A model generated the notes under the pieces. The model made no database searches. It was not told the DNA's origin and saw only the letters and a program-made list of their open reading frames with translations. A program made the translations under genes and the position numbers. From Nonomuraea soli (GTDB taxonomy: Bacteria; Actinomycetota; Actinomycetes; Streptosporangiales; Streptosporangiaceae), in the NCBI RefSeq assembly GCF_013761175.1, contig NZ_JACDUR010000003.1:186001-250000 (forward strand): a stretch of 64,000 nt of DNA. The letters run 5' to 3'. The stretch's first letter is position 1. Each line of letters begins with the position of its first letter. Below are positions 1 through 9,218 of this stretch, piece by piece.

Positions 1-1
1 C

Positions 2-1411
2 GACGTCGGAAGCATGCGCGCCCTGGGCTTCTGCGTCAGCATCGACCACGCCGAATACATGGCCCGGCGTTTCAACGAGGCGGGCATCCCCGCCGTGGCG
101 ATCACCTCGCGCAACGGCGACCGCGTCGCCGGACTCCAGCAGCTCACGTCCCGGGAGGTCAACATCGTCTTCACGGTCGACCTGTTCAACGAGGGTGTCG
201 ACATCCCCGGCATCGACACGGTGTTGTTCCTGCGCCCTACCGACAGTGCGACCGTCTTCCTCCAGCAACTCGGCCGGGGCCTGCGACTCGACAACGGCAA
301 GGCGTGCCTGACCGTGCTCGACTTCATCGGCAACCAGCATCGCCGGTTCCGCTTCGACCGCCGCTACCGCGCCCTCACCGGCGCCAGCCGTACCGGAGTC
401 GCCAGAGAGGTCGGCAACGGCTTCCCCACCCTGCCGCCGGGCTGCCACATCGACCTGGAGCGCGAGGTCTCACGGCTGGTGCTGGCCAACATCCGCCAGT
501 CGCTCAGCCTCCGATGGCCGGACCTGACGGCCGAACTCACCTCCCTGCCCGAGCAGACCACCCTGGCCGGCTTCCTCGAAGAGACGGGGCTCGACCTGGA
601 GGACCTCTACCGGCGTCGCCCAGGCTGGGCGGCGCTGCGTCGTACGGCAGGCAGAGGCACCGCGGCCGGGCCCCACGACGAGAAGATCGGCAAGGCGCTC
701 GGCCGCATGCTCCACATCGACGACCCCGACAGGCTGGCCACGCTGCGCCACCTCAGCGGCGGTCCGTCCACGCGCGGCCGGCGACTGCTCGCGATGCTTG
801 ACGCGGCGCTCTGGGGTGGAGTCCAGTCCGCCTCCACCGCCGAGGCGCGCCTGGCCGAACTGCTGGCGCACACGGACCGCGTGAGCGAGATGACCGAGCT
901 GGCCGACCTGCTCGGCGAACGCCGCCACCGCGTCACCCATCCCCTGCCGGGCGACATCCCGCTGCACGTCCACGCCACCTACAGCAAGAACGAAGCCCTG
1001 GCCGCCTTCGGCGTCGACAAGCCCGCCCACATGCGGGAGGGCGTCAAATACGTCGCCGAGGCCCGGGCCGACCTGTTCTTCGTCACGATCGACAAGTCGG
1101 AGAACCTCTACTCGCCCACCACGATGTACCACGACCGCGCCATCACCCCCACGCGCTTCCAGTGGGAGTCGCAGTCCACGCTGAGCCGGAGCAACCCCAC
1201 CGCCCGGCGCTACATGTCGGGCGAGTCCACGGTCCACCTGTTCATCAGGGAGAACAAGCGAGACGACGGCCTCGGCGCGCCGCCGTACCTGTACGCGGGT
1301 CCGATGACCTTCATGGACTGCGACGGCGACCGGCCCGTGCGCTTCCAATGGAGACTGGAGCACCCGCTGCCGCTCGACGTCTTCCACTTCGCCAAGGTCA
1401 CCGCCGGCTGA
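2..1411 (+). CDS. DEAD/DEAH-type helicase with DUF3427, 3' part
   Basis: The reading frame is open from the left edge, so this is the C-terminal ~470 residues of a longer superfamily II helicase. The start of the visible part is the second RecA-like helicase lobe: 'VFTVDLFNEGVDIPGIDTVLF' followed by 'FLQQLGRGLR' (motifs V and VI, with the QxxGRxxR arginine finger). The last ~150 residues, from 'HVHATYSKNEAL' through 'YSPTTMYHDR' to 'FHFAKV', match the DUF3427 domain found at the end of such helicases. These proteins are usually 900-1,050 aa and often carry an N-terminal PLD-type nuclease, which would lie outside the window. They commonly sit in defence or restriction-like loci, and the broken DUF262/DUF1524 gene just downstream fits that. 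Nothing in the visible part looks disrupted. Confidence 0.85.
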   Translation, partial: DVGSMRALGFCVSIDHAEYMARRFNEAGIPAVAITSRNGDRVAGLQQLTSREVNIVFTVDLFNEGVDIPGIDTVLFLRPTDSATVFLQQLGRGLRLDNGKACLTVLDFIGNQHRRFRFDRRYRALTGASRTGVAREVGNGFPTLPPGCHIDLEREVSRLVLANIRQSLSLRWPDLTAELTSLPEQTTLAGFLEETGLDLEDLYRRRPGWAALRRTAGRGTAAGPHDEKIGKALGRMLHIDDPDRLATLRHLSGGPSTRGRRLLAMLDAALWGGVQSASTAEARLAELLAHTDRVSEMTELADLLGERRHRVTHPLPGDIPLHVHATYSKNEALAAFGVDKPAHMREGVKYVAEARADLFFVTIDKSENLYSPTTMYHDRAITPTRFQWESQSTLSRSNPTARRYMSGESTVHLFIRENKRDDGLGAPPYLYAGPMTFMDCDGDRPVRFQWRLEHPLPLDVFHFAKVTAG

Positions 1412-1420
1412 ACTTCCGCG

Positions 1421-3254
1421 ATCGAGGAGACGGGCTGGCATGAAGGCGAAAAGCTGGGCCAGCTCTGGAGCGACATCACGATCCAGGTCGACATGGTCGC
1501 CCAGGGCAGGGAGTACGCCCCCAGCTGGCTCCCAGCCGTTCGCAGTGGATCGTGGTCGACGGCCGACAGCGGCTAACCACTCTCATGCTCGCCCTGTGCG
1601 CGCTCAGGGATCTCGCCCGGGTGGAGTCGGTGCTGCTCGACCGGCTCAACCTGGTCCAGATCACCGTCGAGAAGGACGACAACGCCTTCCGCACCTTCGA
1701 GTCGATCAACAACACCGGTATGCGGCTCAGCCTGGTCGACCTGATGCGCAACTACGTCTTCATGTGCCGCCCTCGCGCGGCCAGCGGGTCTACGACGAGC
1801 ACTGGATGCCGATGCAGCGGCTGCTCGACGCCAAGGCCATAGAGCAGCTCATGTACCTCATCCTGGCGCTCCAGGAGGGTGAGGGAGCTCAGGACAACGC
1901 CATCTACACAGGGCACCAGCAGCTCCTGACCGGCCTGGCCGACGACGAAGGCCAGGTGGAGGGCTATGTCAGGAATCTCCATCGGCGCGCACAACACCTC
2001 AGGCTGATCCTCGATCCGCCCGGCGACCTGCCGTTAGCGAGCACCTGCGCTTCCTGAACGACTGGCAGCCAACACCACCTATCCGCTGCTCATGCGGCTC
2101 CTGGAGTTTCGCGAGGACGACCACATCGGCGACGACAGGGTCGCCGAAACGCTCACGTATGTCGAGAGCTTCATCGTGCGCCGTCTCATCGCCGGCGTGA
2201 CCACCGGCAACCTCACCCGCATCTTCCAGCGGCTTGCCGTACAGCTCGCCCCGGAAGACGACGCGCCGGAGGCCGTCAGGACCGCGTTGTCGCCCGCCAG
2301 GCTCTCCTGGCCGTCCGACGAGCAACTGCGCGACGCCGTACGCAACCGGGCGTTCTATTGGCAAGGCCGTACGGCGCTGGAACAGCTGGCCGAAGACGAG
2401 GGGCAGCATCGGCAGTTCGTCCACACCCTCGGCAACCTCACGCTCAGCGGTTACAACTCCGAGCTGGGCAACAGTTCCTTCGCCACCAAGCGCCGGCAGC
2501 TCGGGCAGAGCGGCCTGCTGATGAACCAGGAGATCGCGGCCCGCGAGAGATGGGGCAAGGCCGAGATCCTCGCGCGAGCCGACCGGCGCTCAACGCCCAT
2601 CGGGTGCTCACCAAGCAAGGCAGGGTCTCCGAGGGTTTCCGCTGGCCTGATCCCGACGACGACCGAGATGTGCACGACGTCCTGCGGTCGGAAGGGGTCG
2701 CCTTAGACACCAAGGCTGCGCCTCCGCCGACCAGCATGTCAGCGCCCGAGAGCTGGCCCAGTTGCTCGGCCTGCCGGGAGCCGTCGATCTGGCCGAGGAC
2801 GAGAGCGGCGAGGAGTACGAAGACACCGGCAACGAGCACGCGCAGCGGTTCGTGCGGCAGCTCATCGAGTACAGCGGCCCGCAGGCGGCCGGTGCCGTCC
2901 AGGCGCATCCTCGACCACTGGCGCAAGCAGGGGCGAGAGGTGCAGGACGGCACGTCGGCCGGGGCGTCGTGCGCGCCCATCGTCAAGGTGCGCGGCAAGC
3001 CGCTCTACGCGGTGCGCTTCTACTCCACGACCGTCGAGTTCCCCTTCGGCCTGCTCAAGAACCGGCCGCCCTTCGACGACCTGGCCCTGCGGGAAGAGCT
3101 GCGTGAGCAGGTGAACAGCGCGCCGGGGGTAGCCATCCCCATCGCTAAGCTGGAGCTGTACCCCTCGATCAAGAGCACGCAGCTGATCAACGTGGCGGTC
3201 TTCGACGTGATCGTCGCCGCCCTCGACTGGTTCGCGGCGCGGGTTCCTGGTTGA
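1421..3254 (+). pseudogene. Decayed DUF262/DUF1524 (GmrSD-like) protein
   Basis: No single frame covers this stretch, but family pieces follow in order in different frames. A DUF262 core comes first ('VVDGRQRLTTLMLALCALRD', then 'AFRTFESINNTGMRLSLVDL' at about 1546-1760). A DUF1524 part follows ('HTLGNLTLSGYNSELGN', about 2431-2580). A C-terminal piece ends at 3254 ('LLKNRPPFDDLALREEL'). At least four frame changes are needed, near 1770, 2050, 2600-2700 and 2890. The His-containing EHIxPQ segment expected just before the DUF1524 GNLT motif is missing. DUF262 normally binds and hydrolyses NTP and DUF1524 is an HNH-like nuclease; together they act against modified foreign DNA. This copy is almost certainly dead. 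Multiple separate lesions argue against one sequencing error. Confidence 0.8.
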
Positions 3255-3276
3255 CCGCCTGACCGAAACCTCACGG

Positions 3277-3783
3277 ATGACCGACGAAACGCCCTGCCAC
3301 TGCCTCATCTGCGTCGACCATGGCATCGAGCTCGACGACTTCGACCGACGGACGATCAGCGTCGTGCGCGCGCACGGCTGGAACGCCTTGGCCATTCCCG
3401 CCGACGACTCCGGTCCCGGCTGGGCCTACACCATCGGCCTGTGGCACTCCTTCCGCTCCCCCGAGGTCGCCATCTTCGGCATCGACGACATCGAGACGAT
3501 GCAGGCCTGCCTCAACATCCTCGGCGAAGCCGTGCGCGCCGGCGACCGCCTGGTCGAGGGTGCGCAGCGGGACGACGTGATCGAGGATCACCCGATCACC
3601 CTCAAGCCGATCCACCCCAGCTGGTACAAATCGCTTTTCGGCATGGGGCTGTTCTTCTACCGGCGCCCGCCACTGCCGTTCCTCGAAGTCGTCTGGCCCG
3701 ACTCGAGCATGGGCGTGCGGCAGCCGCAGCTCTGGATCCCCAAGGCGGAGCATCCGCCGGGCCCATGGCCAGATCTCCCCTGA
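3277..3783 (+). CDS. DUF4262 family protein
   Basis: 168 aa, cytoplasmic, function unknown. The family pattern is clear: 'GPGWAYTIGLWHSF' near residue 47, then 'DVIEDHPITLKPIHPSWYKSLFG' around 93-115, 'FFYRRPPLPFLEVVWPDS' and 'QPQLWIPK' near the end. DUF4262 proteins are small single-domain proteins found widely in actinomycetes, often near toxin-antitoxin or defence genes. The ATG lies 22 bp after the broken GmrSD-like gene and has no obvious Shine-Dalgarno sequence. It may once have been translated together with that gene. Downstream lies the LacI regulator with its own operator, so the DUF4262 gene is probably the last one of the old defence-type group. Confidence 0.8.
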   Translation: MTDETPCHCLICVDHGIELDDFDRRTISVVRAHGWNALAIPADDSGPGWAYTIGLWHSFRSPEVAIFGIDDIETMQACLNILGEAVRAGDRLVEGAQRDDVIEDHPITLKPIHPSWYKSLFGMGLFFYRRPPLPFLEVVWPDSSMGVRQPQLWIPKAEHPPGPWPDLP

Positions 3784-3792
3784 CGATCGGGG

Positions 3793-3806
3793 TGTAAGCG
3801 CTTCCA
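3793..3806. promoter_or_regulatory. LacI-family operator (probable autoregulatory site)
   Basis: The sequence TGTAAGCGCTTCCA has the central CG and near-palindromic TGnAAnCGnTnnCA form of LacI/CcpA-type operators. It ends 21 bp before the GTG of the LacI-family gene, the position expected for autoregulation of this regulator and of the sugar importer operon it leads. The match is by eye to the family consensus. Confidence 0.65.
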
Positions 3807-3827
3807 CCCCGGGCAGCCTGAACCGCC

Positions 3828-4808
3828 GTGACCATCTACGAGGTCGCCAAGCGGGCAGGCGTGTCCATCGCGACCGTCTCCAGGACCCTGCGCGGCACCG
3901 GCCCCGTAGCGGCGAAGACCCGCGAAAAGGTCCTGAAGGCCGTCGAGGAGCTGAACTTCACCCCCAGCCGCCTGGGTGTGAGCCTGGCCGAGGGCAGGCA
4001 TGCGGCCAACGGGATCGTCTTCCCCACCCTGGGCGGCCCCTACTACGCCGAGGTGCTGCTCGGCTATGAGGAGGTCGCCTCGGAGCTGGGCAGGTCGGTG
4101 CTGATCCTGTCGGCCAAGGGCGGGAGCAATGTGCGCGAGGCCGTCAAGGAGCTGGCCGGGCGGGTCGACGGGCTGGTGGTGTTCGGCAGGACGGTGCCGG
4201 GCGATGTGGTGGCCGAGCTGGCGGGCATGCCGCTGGTCTTCATCTCGTGCGGCCCGATGGCGGGTGCCGACACGTTGCGCTGCGAGAACGTGGAGTCCGC
4301 CCGCGTGCTGGCCGGGCATCTGCGCGGTCACGGCTACCGCCGTTTCGCCTTCCTGGGTGCGCCGCACACGCCGGGTGACGACATCTCCGAGCGCTGGGAG
4401 GGCGTCGAGAGCGTGCTGGGCGGGGCCGTCAGGCCGGTGCCGACGGCGGAGTACACCGTCGAGGGCGGCTACGAGGCGGCCAGGAAGCTGCTCAGGAAGA
4501 AGTCCAGGCCGCGGGCGCTGATCTGCTCGGGTGACGAGGTCGCGCTGGGCGCGCTGCTGGCCGCCGAGGAGTACGGCTTGGCCGTACCTGAGGACCTGGC
4601 CGTCACCGGCTGGGACGACATCATGGCCGCCCGCCACGCGCGGCCCGCGCTGACCACGATCCGCCAGCCCATGCGCGAGCTGGGCGCCCAGGCCGCCCGG
4701 GTGCTGGACGAGCTGATCACCCGTCCGCGCCCTGAACGTCACCGCACCTTGCCCACGCAGCTCGTCGTCCGGTCGAGCTGTGGCATCCACCCCCAGGAGG
4801 ACCCCTGA
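3828..4808 (+). CDS. LacI-family transcriptional regulator
   Basis: 326 aa. The N-terminal helix-turn-helix and hinge helix are typical: 'TIYEVAKRAGVSIATVSRTLRGTGPVAAKTREKVLKAVEELNFTPS' (residues 2-47, quoted in parts; the key bases of recognition are the YEVA..AGVS.ATVSR helices). A periplasmic-binding-protein-like effector domain follows, ending near 'GWDDIMAARHARPALTTIRQP', a characteristic segment of this family. The GTG at 3828 is chosen because the DNA-binding domain starts directly after it. The stop codon overlaps the ATG of the solute-binding protein, so the regulator heads the ABC importer operon. It most likely represses the operon until its sugar ligand, probably a glucan oligosaccharide, is present. 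Confidence 0.9.
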   Translation: MTIYEVAKRAGVSIATVSRTLRGTGPVAAKTREKVLKAVEELNFTPSRLGVSLAEGRHAANGIVFPTLGGPYYAEVLLGYEEVASELGRSVLILSAKGGSNVREAVKELAGRVDGLVVFGRTVPGDVVAELAGMPLVFISCGPMAGADTLRCENVESARVLAGHLRGHGYRRFAFLGAPHTPGDDISERWEGVESVLGGAVRPVPTAEYTVEGGYEAARKLLRKKSRPRALICSGDEVALGALLAAEEYGLAVPEDLAVTGWDDIMAARHARPALTTIRQPMRELGAQAARVLDELITRPRPERHRTLPTQLVVRSSCGIHPQEDP

Positions 4809-6058
4809 TGAGAAGGTTAGCTATCGCGATCATGATGGTCGCCGCCGTCACGGCGTGCGGCCGCAGCACGGACAAGGCTCCCGAGCAGGCCGCGGACGTC
4901 AAGACCGACAAGGTCACCGGCGAGATCACGGTCTGGGCGATCGGCGAGGAGGGCAAGGCGCTGGGCGCCTTCGCCAAGGAGTTCGAGGCGGCCAACCAGG
5001 GGGTCAAGGTCAACGTCACCGCCATCGGCTGGGACGTGGCCCACGACAAGATCACCTCGGCGATCGCGGGCGGCGCCACCCCCGACGTGAGCATGATCGG
5101 CTCGACGTGGGCGGGCGAGCTGGCCAAGACCGGGGCGCTGGACCCGACTCCCGGCAACCTCTTCGACAAGAACGCGTTCTTTCCCGGAGCGTGGCAGACG
5201 GTCGACGTGAACGGCACCGCGTACGGCGTGCCGTGGTACGTCGAGACGCGCGTCCTGTACTACCGCAAGGACCAGGCCGAGAAGGCCGGGGTGAAGGCGC
5301 CGCAGACGTGGGAGGAGTTCCGCACGTTCGTCCAGGCGCTGAAGGACAAGGGCGGGGCGAGCAAGGGCTTCAACCAGTCGTACACCCAGGGCGCGGCGTG
5401 GCAGGAGGTGCTGCCGCTGATCTGGCAGTCGGGCGGCGAGATCGTCAAGGACGGCAAGTACACCTTCGACACTCCGGAGGCGGTCGCCGCGCTCAAGCAG
5501 TACCAGTCGCTGTTCACCGACAAGCTCGCCCCGACCGACACCCCCGAGGGCGCCTTCCCGCAGACGTTCATCAAGGGCGAGGTGGGCGGCTTCTTCTCGG
5601 GTCCGTGGATGATCGGCGTGCTCAACAACGACGGCGGCGCCGACTTCAAGGACAAGTTCGACGTCGCGCCCTACCCGGCGGGGCCGCAGGGCCGTACGAG
5701 CTTCGTCGGCGGCTCCGACTGGGTGGTGTTCAAGCAGGCCAAGAACCGTGACGCGTCGTGGAAGTTCGTCCAGTGGCTGACCGACCCCAAGGTCCAGGCC
5801 AAGTGGTACACGACCGTCAAGGCGCTTCCTGCCGTGCAGGCCGGGTGGGACCAGCCGGAGCTGCAGGGCGACGAGCAGCTGAAGGTCTTCGGCGAGCAGC
5901 TCAAGGACGCCAAGACCCCGCCGCCCTTCCCCACCTGGGAGCAGCTGGCCAAGGTCCTGGAGGCCGAGCTGGAGAAGCTGGCCAAGGGCAGGTCGACGCC
6001 CGAGCAGACCGCCAAGGCCATCCAGGAGCAGGCCGACACGATCGGCACCGGGCTGTGA
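4808..6058 (+). CDS. Sugar ABC transporter substrate-binding lipoprotein
   Basis: 416 aa extracellular lipoprotein of the family 1 sugar-binding type. A short signal peptide ends in a lipobox (V-T-A-C, Cys17). The mature part begins 'EITVWAIGEEGKALGAFAKEF' and contains 'GVPWYVETRVLYYRKDQAEKAG', 'GEVGGFFSGPWMIGVL' and 'FVGGSDWVVFKQAKN', all typical of these binding proteins. The ATG overlaps the LacI stop by one base and has a good AGGAGG ribosome site. Codon 4 (4817-4819) is TTA, so translation may depend on the bldA tRNA. It should capture an oligosaccharide and deliver it to the two permeases that follow. No ATPase gene is in the operon; a shared MsiK-type ATPase elsewhere is the usual solution in actinomycetes. 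Confidence 0.9.
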   Translation: MRRLAIAIMMVAAVTACGRSTDKAPEQAADVKTDKVTGEITVWAIGEEGKALGAFAKEFEAANQGVKVNVTAIGWDVAHDKITSAIAGGATPDVSMIGSTWAGELAKTGALDPTPGNLFDKNAFFPGAWQTVDVNGTAYGVPWYVETRVLYYRKDQAEKAGVKAPQTWEEFRTFVQALKDKGGASKGFNQSYTQGAAWQEVLPLIWQSGGEIVKDGKYTFDTPEAVAALKQYQSLFTDKLAPTDTPEGAFPQTFIKGEVGGFFSGPWMIGVLNNDGGADFKDKFDVAPYPAGPQGRTSFVGGSDWVVFKQAKNRDASWKFVQWLTDPKVQAKWYTTVKALPAVQAGWDQPELQGDEQLKVFGEQLKDAKTPPPFPTWEQLAKVLEAELEKLAKGRSTPEQTAKAIQEQADTIGTGL

Positions 6059-6921
6059 GACGCACCCTGGGGTGGGTGTTCGTCCTGCCCTTCGTCGTGA
6101 TGTTCGCGGTGTTCTATCTCGGCCCGCTGCTGGTCGGCATCGGGATGAGCTTCACCGACATGCGCAGCACCGACGTCGCCGATCCGCTGGCGGTCAACGT
6201 GGTCGGCGTCGACAACTACCTGCGGCTGATGGACGACGCCACGATGCGCAAGGCGGCGGTCAACACGGTCATCTTCGTGCTGACCTGCCTGCCGCTCACG
6301 ATCGGGCTGGCGCTGGGCGCGGCGGTGCTGCTGAACTCCGGCATCGCCCGCCTTCCGGCCGCCTTCTTCCGGCTGGGCTACTACCTGCCCAACATCACCA
6401 GCATCATCGGCGTCGCTGTGGCCTGGAAGTTCCTACTGGAACCGGAGGCGGGCCTGGTCAACCGGCTGCTGGAGCTGGTCGGGCTGCAGGGCGCCAACTG
6501 GCTGCAGGACGAGAGTACGGCCCTGCCGTCGATCATCGTCATGACCGCCTGGCGCAGTTTCGGCTTCGACATGGTGGTCCTGCTGGCCGGGCTGCAGGCC
6601 ATCCCGAGGGAGCTGTACGAGGCCGCCTCGGTCGACGGGGCCGGGCGCTGGCAGCGTTTCCGCAACGTCACCCTTCCCGGGCTCAAGCCGGTGCTGCTGT
6701 TCTGCACCGTCTACAGCTCGATCGGCTTCATGCAGTTCATGGAGGAGGTGCTGGTGATGACCAGGGGCGGGCCGCTCAACTCCACGATCTCGGCGTCGCT
6801 GGCGATCTTCAACCAGTTCGGCGCGGGCAACTACGGCTACGCGGGCGCCGCCTCGACCGTGTTGTTCACGGTGATCGTCGCGCTTGCCGTACTGCAGCTC
6901 AGGTTGGGGAGGCAGCGATGA
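6055..6921 (+). CDS. Sugar ABC transporter permease (MalF/UgpA type)
   Basis: 288 aa inner-membrane protein with about six membrane helices, the first being 'GWVFVLPFVVMFAVFYLGPLL'. The EAA loop that contacts the ATPase is present as 'EAASVDGAGRWQRFRNVTLPGLKP' (around residue 188; motif EAAxxDGA-x8-I/LP). The GTG at 6055 overlaps the upstream stop by four bases (GTGA), which implies translational coupling. It pairs with the second permease to form the channel of the importer. Confidence 0.9.
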   Translation: MRRTLGWVFVLPFVVMFAVFYLGPLLVGIGMSFTDMRSTDVADPLAVNVVGVDNYLRLMDDATMRKAAVNTVIFVLTCLPLTIGLALGAAVLLNSGIARLPAAFFRLGYYLPNITSIIGVAVAWKFLLEPEAGLVNRLLELVGLQGANWLQDESTALPSIIVMTAWRSFGFDMVVLLAGLQAIPRELYEAASVDGAGRWQRFRNVTLPGLKPVLLFCTVYSSIGFMQFMEEVLVMTRGGPLNSTISASLAIFNQFGAGNYGYAGAASTVLFTVIVALAVLQLRLGRQR

Positions 6922-7733
6922 CCCGCCGCCAGAAGGCGATCACCTACCTCGGGCTGAGCCTGGGGCTGCTGCTGGTGATCGGGCCGTTCGTGTGGACGGC
7001 GCTCAGCTCGCTCAAGCCGGAGTCGGAGATCCGGCGCGATCCGCCCACGTTCTGGCCGGAGACCTTCACGCTCGACAACTTCGTGGAGCTGTTCGAGCGG
7101 GTCAACATCGGCCAGTCGTTCGTCAACAGCCTGATCGTCGCGCTCGTCCTGGTCGCCAGCAACGTGCTGCTGTGCTCCATGGTCGGCTACGCCTTCGCCA
7201 AGCTGCCCTTCCGCGGCAAGAACCTGGCCTTCAGCCTCGTCATGATCCAGATGGCCATTCCGGCGATCGTGCTGATGACGCCGCAGTTCGTGCTGATCGC
7301 CAAGCTCGGCCTGGTCAACACCTTCGCGGGGATCATCCTGCCGACGCTGGTCGGGCCGCTGGGCGTGTTCATGATGCGCCAGTTCATGCAGGAGCTGCCC
7401 GACGAGCTGATCCACGCCGCCCGGGTCGACGGCGCGGGAGAGTTCAGGATCTTCTTCCGGATCATCCTGCCGCTGTGCGGGCCGCCGCTGGCCACGCTCG
7501 GCCTGATCACCTTCCTCGGCGCCTGGAACAACTTCCTGTGGCCCGCGGTCGTGGCCCAGAGCGAGGACATGTACACCCTGCCGGTCGCGCTGAACATCCT
7601 CAACGGCCACGAGGGCACCCACTACAACCTGCTGGTCGCCGGATCGGTCGTGGTCATCGCGCCGATCCTGTTCATCTTCATCTTCCTGCAGCGCTACTTC
7701 GTGCAGGGCATCGCCACCACCGGAATCAAGTAG
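6918..7733 (+). CDS. Sugar ABC transporter permease (MalG/UgpE type)
   Basis: 271 aa with six predicted membrane helices. It has the MalG-like periplasmic segment 'LSSLKPESEI' after helix 1 and the EAA-type loop 'HAARVDGAGEFRIFFRIILPLCGPPL' (quoted motif: H/EAARxDGA). The ATG overlaps the previous stop (ATGA). The protein ends 'YFVQGIATTGIK', a common C-terminus of carbohydrate permeases of this class. It is the second half of the importer channel. Six bases separate it from the glycoside-hydrolase-like gene, which therefore belongs to the same transcript. Confidence 0.9.
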   Translation: MTRRQKAITYLGLSLGLLLVIGPFVWTALSSLKPESEIRRDPPTFWPETFTLDNFVELFERVNIGQSFVNSLIVALVLVASNVLLCSMVGYAFAKLPFRGKNLAFSLVMIQMAIPAIVLMTPQFVLIAKLGLVNTFAGIILPTLVGPLGVFMMRQFMQELPDELIHAARVDGAGEFRIFFRIILPLCGPPLATLGLITFLGAWNNFLWPAVVAQSEDMYTLPVALNILNGHEGTHYNLLVAGSVVVIAPILFIFIFLQRYFVQGIATTGIK

Positions 7734-7739
7734 GACATC

Positions 7740-9209
7740 ATGCTCAACACCGTCTTAGCACTGTCCTTGACCCTGACCCCTCCCGTTCCCGCCACTCTGT
7801 ACGGCTACGCGGCCGACACCTGGCGCTCCCTCGACGCGATGGTCGAGCCCGCCACCGGCCTGCCGGTCGACAAGGTCACCGGTGACCTGAAGACCCGCGC
7901 CAAGGTCACCTCGCCCACCAACGTCGGCATGTACCTGTGGGGCGTCTTCACCGCCCGCGACCTGGGCCTGATCTCCAACCGCGACGCGATCAAGCGCACG
8001 AGCAGGGTGCTCGACGCGCTCGCCCGGCTGGAGGTCCACCAGCCCAGCGGCCAGTTCTTCAACTGGTACGACCCCGCCACCCTGGAGCTGATCCGCACCT
8101 GGCCGGAGAACGGCAACCCGGTCAACCCGTTCGCCTCCAGCGTCGACAACGGCTGGCTCGCCGCGGCCCTGATGATGGTGCCGCAGGCCGTACCCTCCCA
8201 GGGCGGCAAGGCGCGCACCCTGCTGCGGCGCATGGACTTCGCCTCCTACTACGACCCGGCCGCCCGCCCCGACGCGGGCACCGGCCTGCTGCGCGGCGGC
8301 TTCTGGCGCGAGAGGCCCGTCGAGTGCTCGGTCGAGACGACGTACAAGGGCACGACGATCTACAGCACCTGCCACCACTACGGCGCGCCGGCCGAGACGC
8401 GCATCGGCACCTACATCGGCATCGCGCTCGGCCAGCTCCCCAAGGAACACTACTTCGGCATCTACCGCACCTTCCCGGACGTCGGCTGCGACTGGGCCTG
8501 GCAGGAGCAGAAGCCGGTCGGCAGCTGGAAGGAGTACCTGGGCGTCAAGGTCTGGCAGGGCACGTACGGCTACCGCGGCATGCGCTACGTGCCCAACTGG
8601 GGCGGCTCGATGTTCGAGGAGCTGATGAACGACCTGATCGTGCCGGAGAACGTGTGGGCGCCCAGGAGCTGGGGCCGCAACCACCCGGTCTTCGTCAAGG
8701 CGCAGATCGAGCACGGGCTGAACGAGGCGCGGTACGGCTACTGGGGCTTCTCCCCGTCGAACGACCCGCACGGCGGCTACCGCGAGTACGGCGTCGACCA
8801 GCTCGGCATGGACGCGCCCGGCTACACCTCCGACACCGAGCGCACCAGCGTCGACCCGGGCTACGAGGGCTGCCGCCCCGCCCAGCCGGAACCGGCGGGC
8901 TACGGCGACGGCGTGGTCACCCCGCACGCGTCCTTCCTGGCCCTGCGCTACGCCCCGCGCCAGGCCGTGGACAACCTCGCCAAGCTCAGGCGCGACTTCG
9001 ACGCGTACGGCCCCGGCGGCTTCTACGACGCGGTCGCCGTACGCTCCGGTGTGGTCTCGAAGTACTATCTCGCCCTCGACCAGGGCATGGTGATGGCCGC
9101 GCTCGGCAACGAGCTGGCCCGCGACAACCTGCGGCGCTACTTCGCCACCCCGGAGGTCGCCGCCAGGCTCAAGCCGGTCCTCTCGCTGGAGGAGTGGGAC
9201 GTCCGGTAG
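7740..9209 (+). CDS. Glucoamylase-like (PF10091/GH144-related) secreted enzyme
   Basis: 489 aa. A hydrophobic N-terminus (residues 1-20) looks like a signal peptide. The body has the glucoamylase-like alpha/alpha-barrel signature: 'NNGWLAAALMM'-type acidic turn ('SVDNGWLAA'), 'NWGGSMFEELMNDLIVPE' and 'YGYWGFSPSNDPHGGY'. That family includes endo-beta-1,2-glucanases (GH144), so the substrate may be a beta-1,2-glucan, but similar proteins of unknown specificity are common in actinomycetes. The gene is six bases behind the permease. The likely job is to cut an extracellular glucan so that the importer can take up the fragments. Codon 6 (7755-7757) is TTA, the second early TTA in this operon. The fold call is stronger than the substrate call. 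Confidence 0.65.
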   Translation: MLNTVLALSLTLTPPVPATLYGYAADTWRSLDAMVEPATGLPVDKVTGDLKTRAKVTSPTNVGMYLWGVFTARDLGLISNRDAIKRTSRVLDALARLEVHQPSGQFFNWYDPATLELIRTWPENGNPVNPFASSVDNGWLAAALMMVPQAVPSQGGKARTLLRRMDFASYYDPAARPDAGTGLLRGGFWRERPVECSVETTYKGTTIYSTCHHYGAPAETRIGTYIGIALGQLPKEHYFGIYRTFPDVGCDWAWQEQKPVGSWKEYLGVKVWQGTYGYRGMRYVPNWGGSMFEELMNDLIVPENVWAPRSWGRNHPVFVKAQIEHGLNEARYGYWGFSPSNDPHGGYREYGVDQLGMDAPGYTSDTERTSVDPGYEGCRPAQPEPAGYGDGVVTPHASFLALRYAPRQAVDNLAKLRRDFDAYGPGGFYDAVAVRSGVVSKYYLALDQGMVMAALGNELARDNLRRYFATPEVAARLKPVLSLEEWDVR

Positions 9210-9218
9210 AAAGCGACC

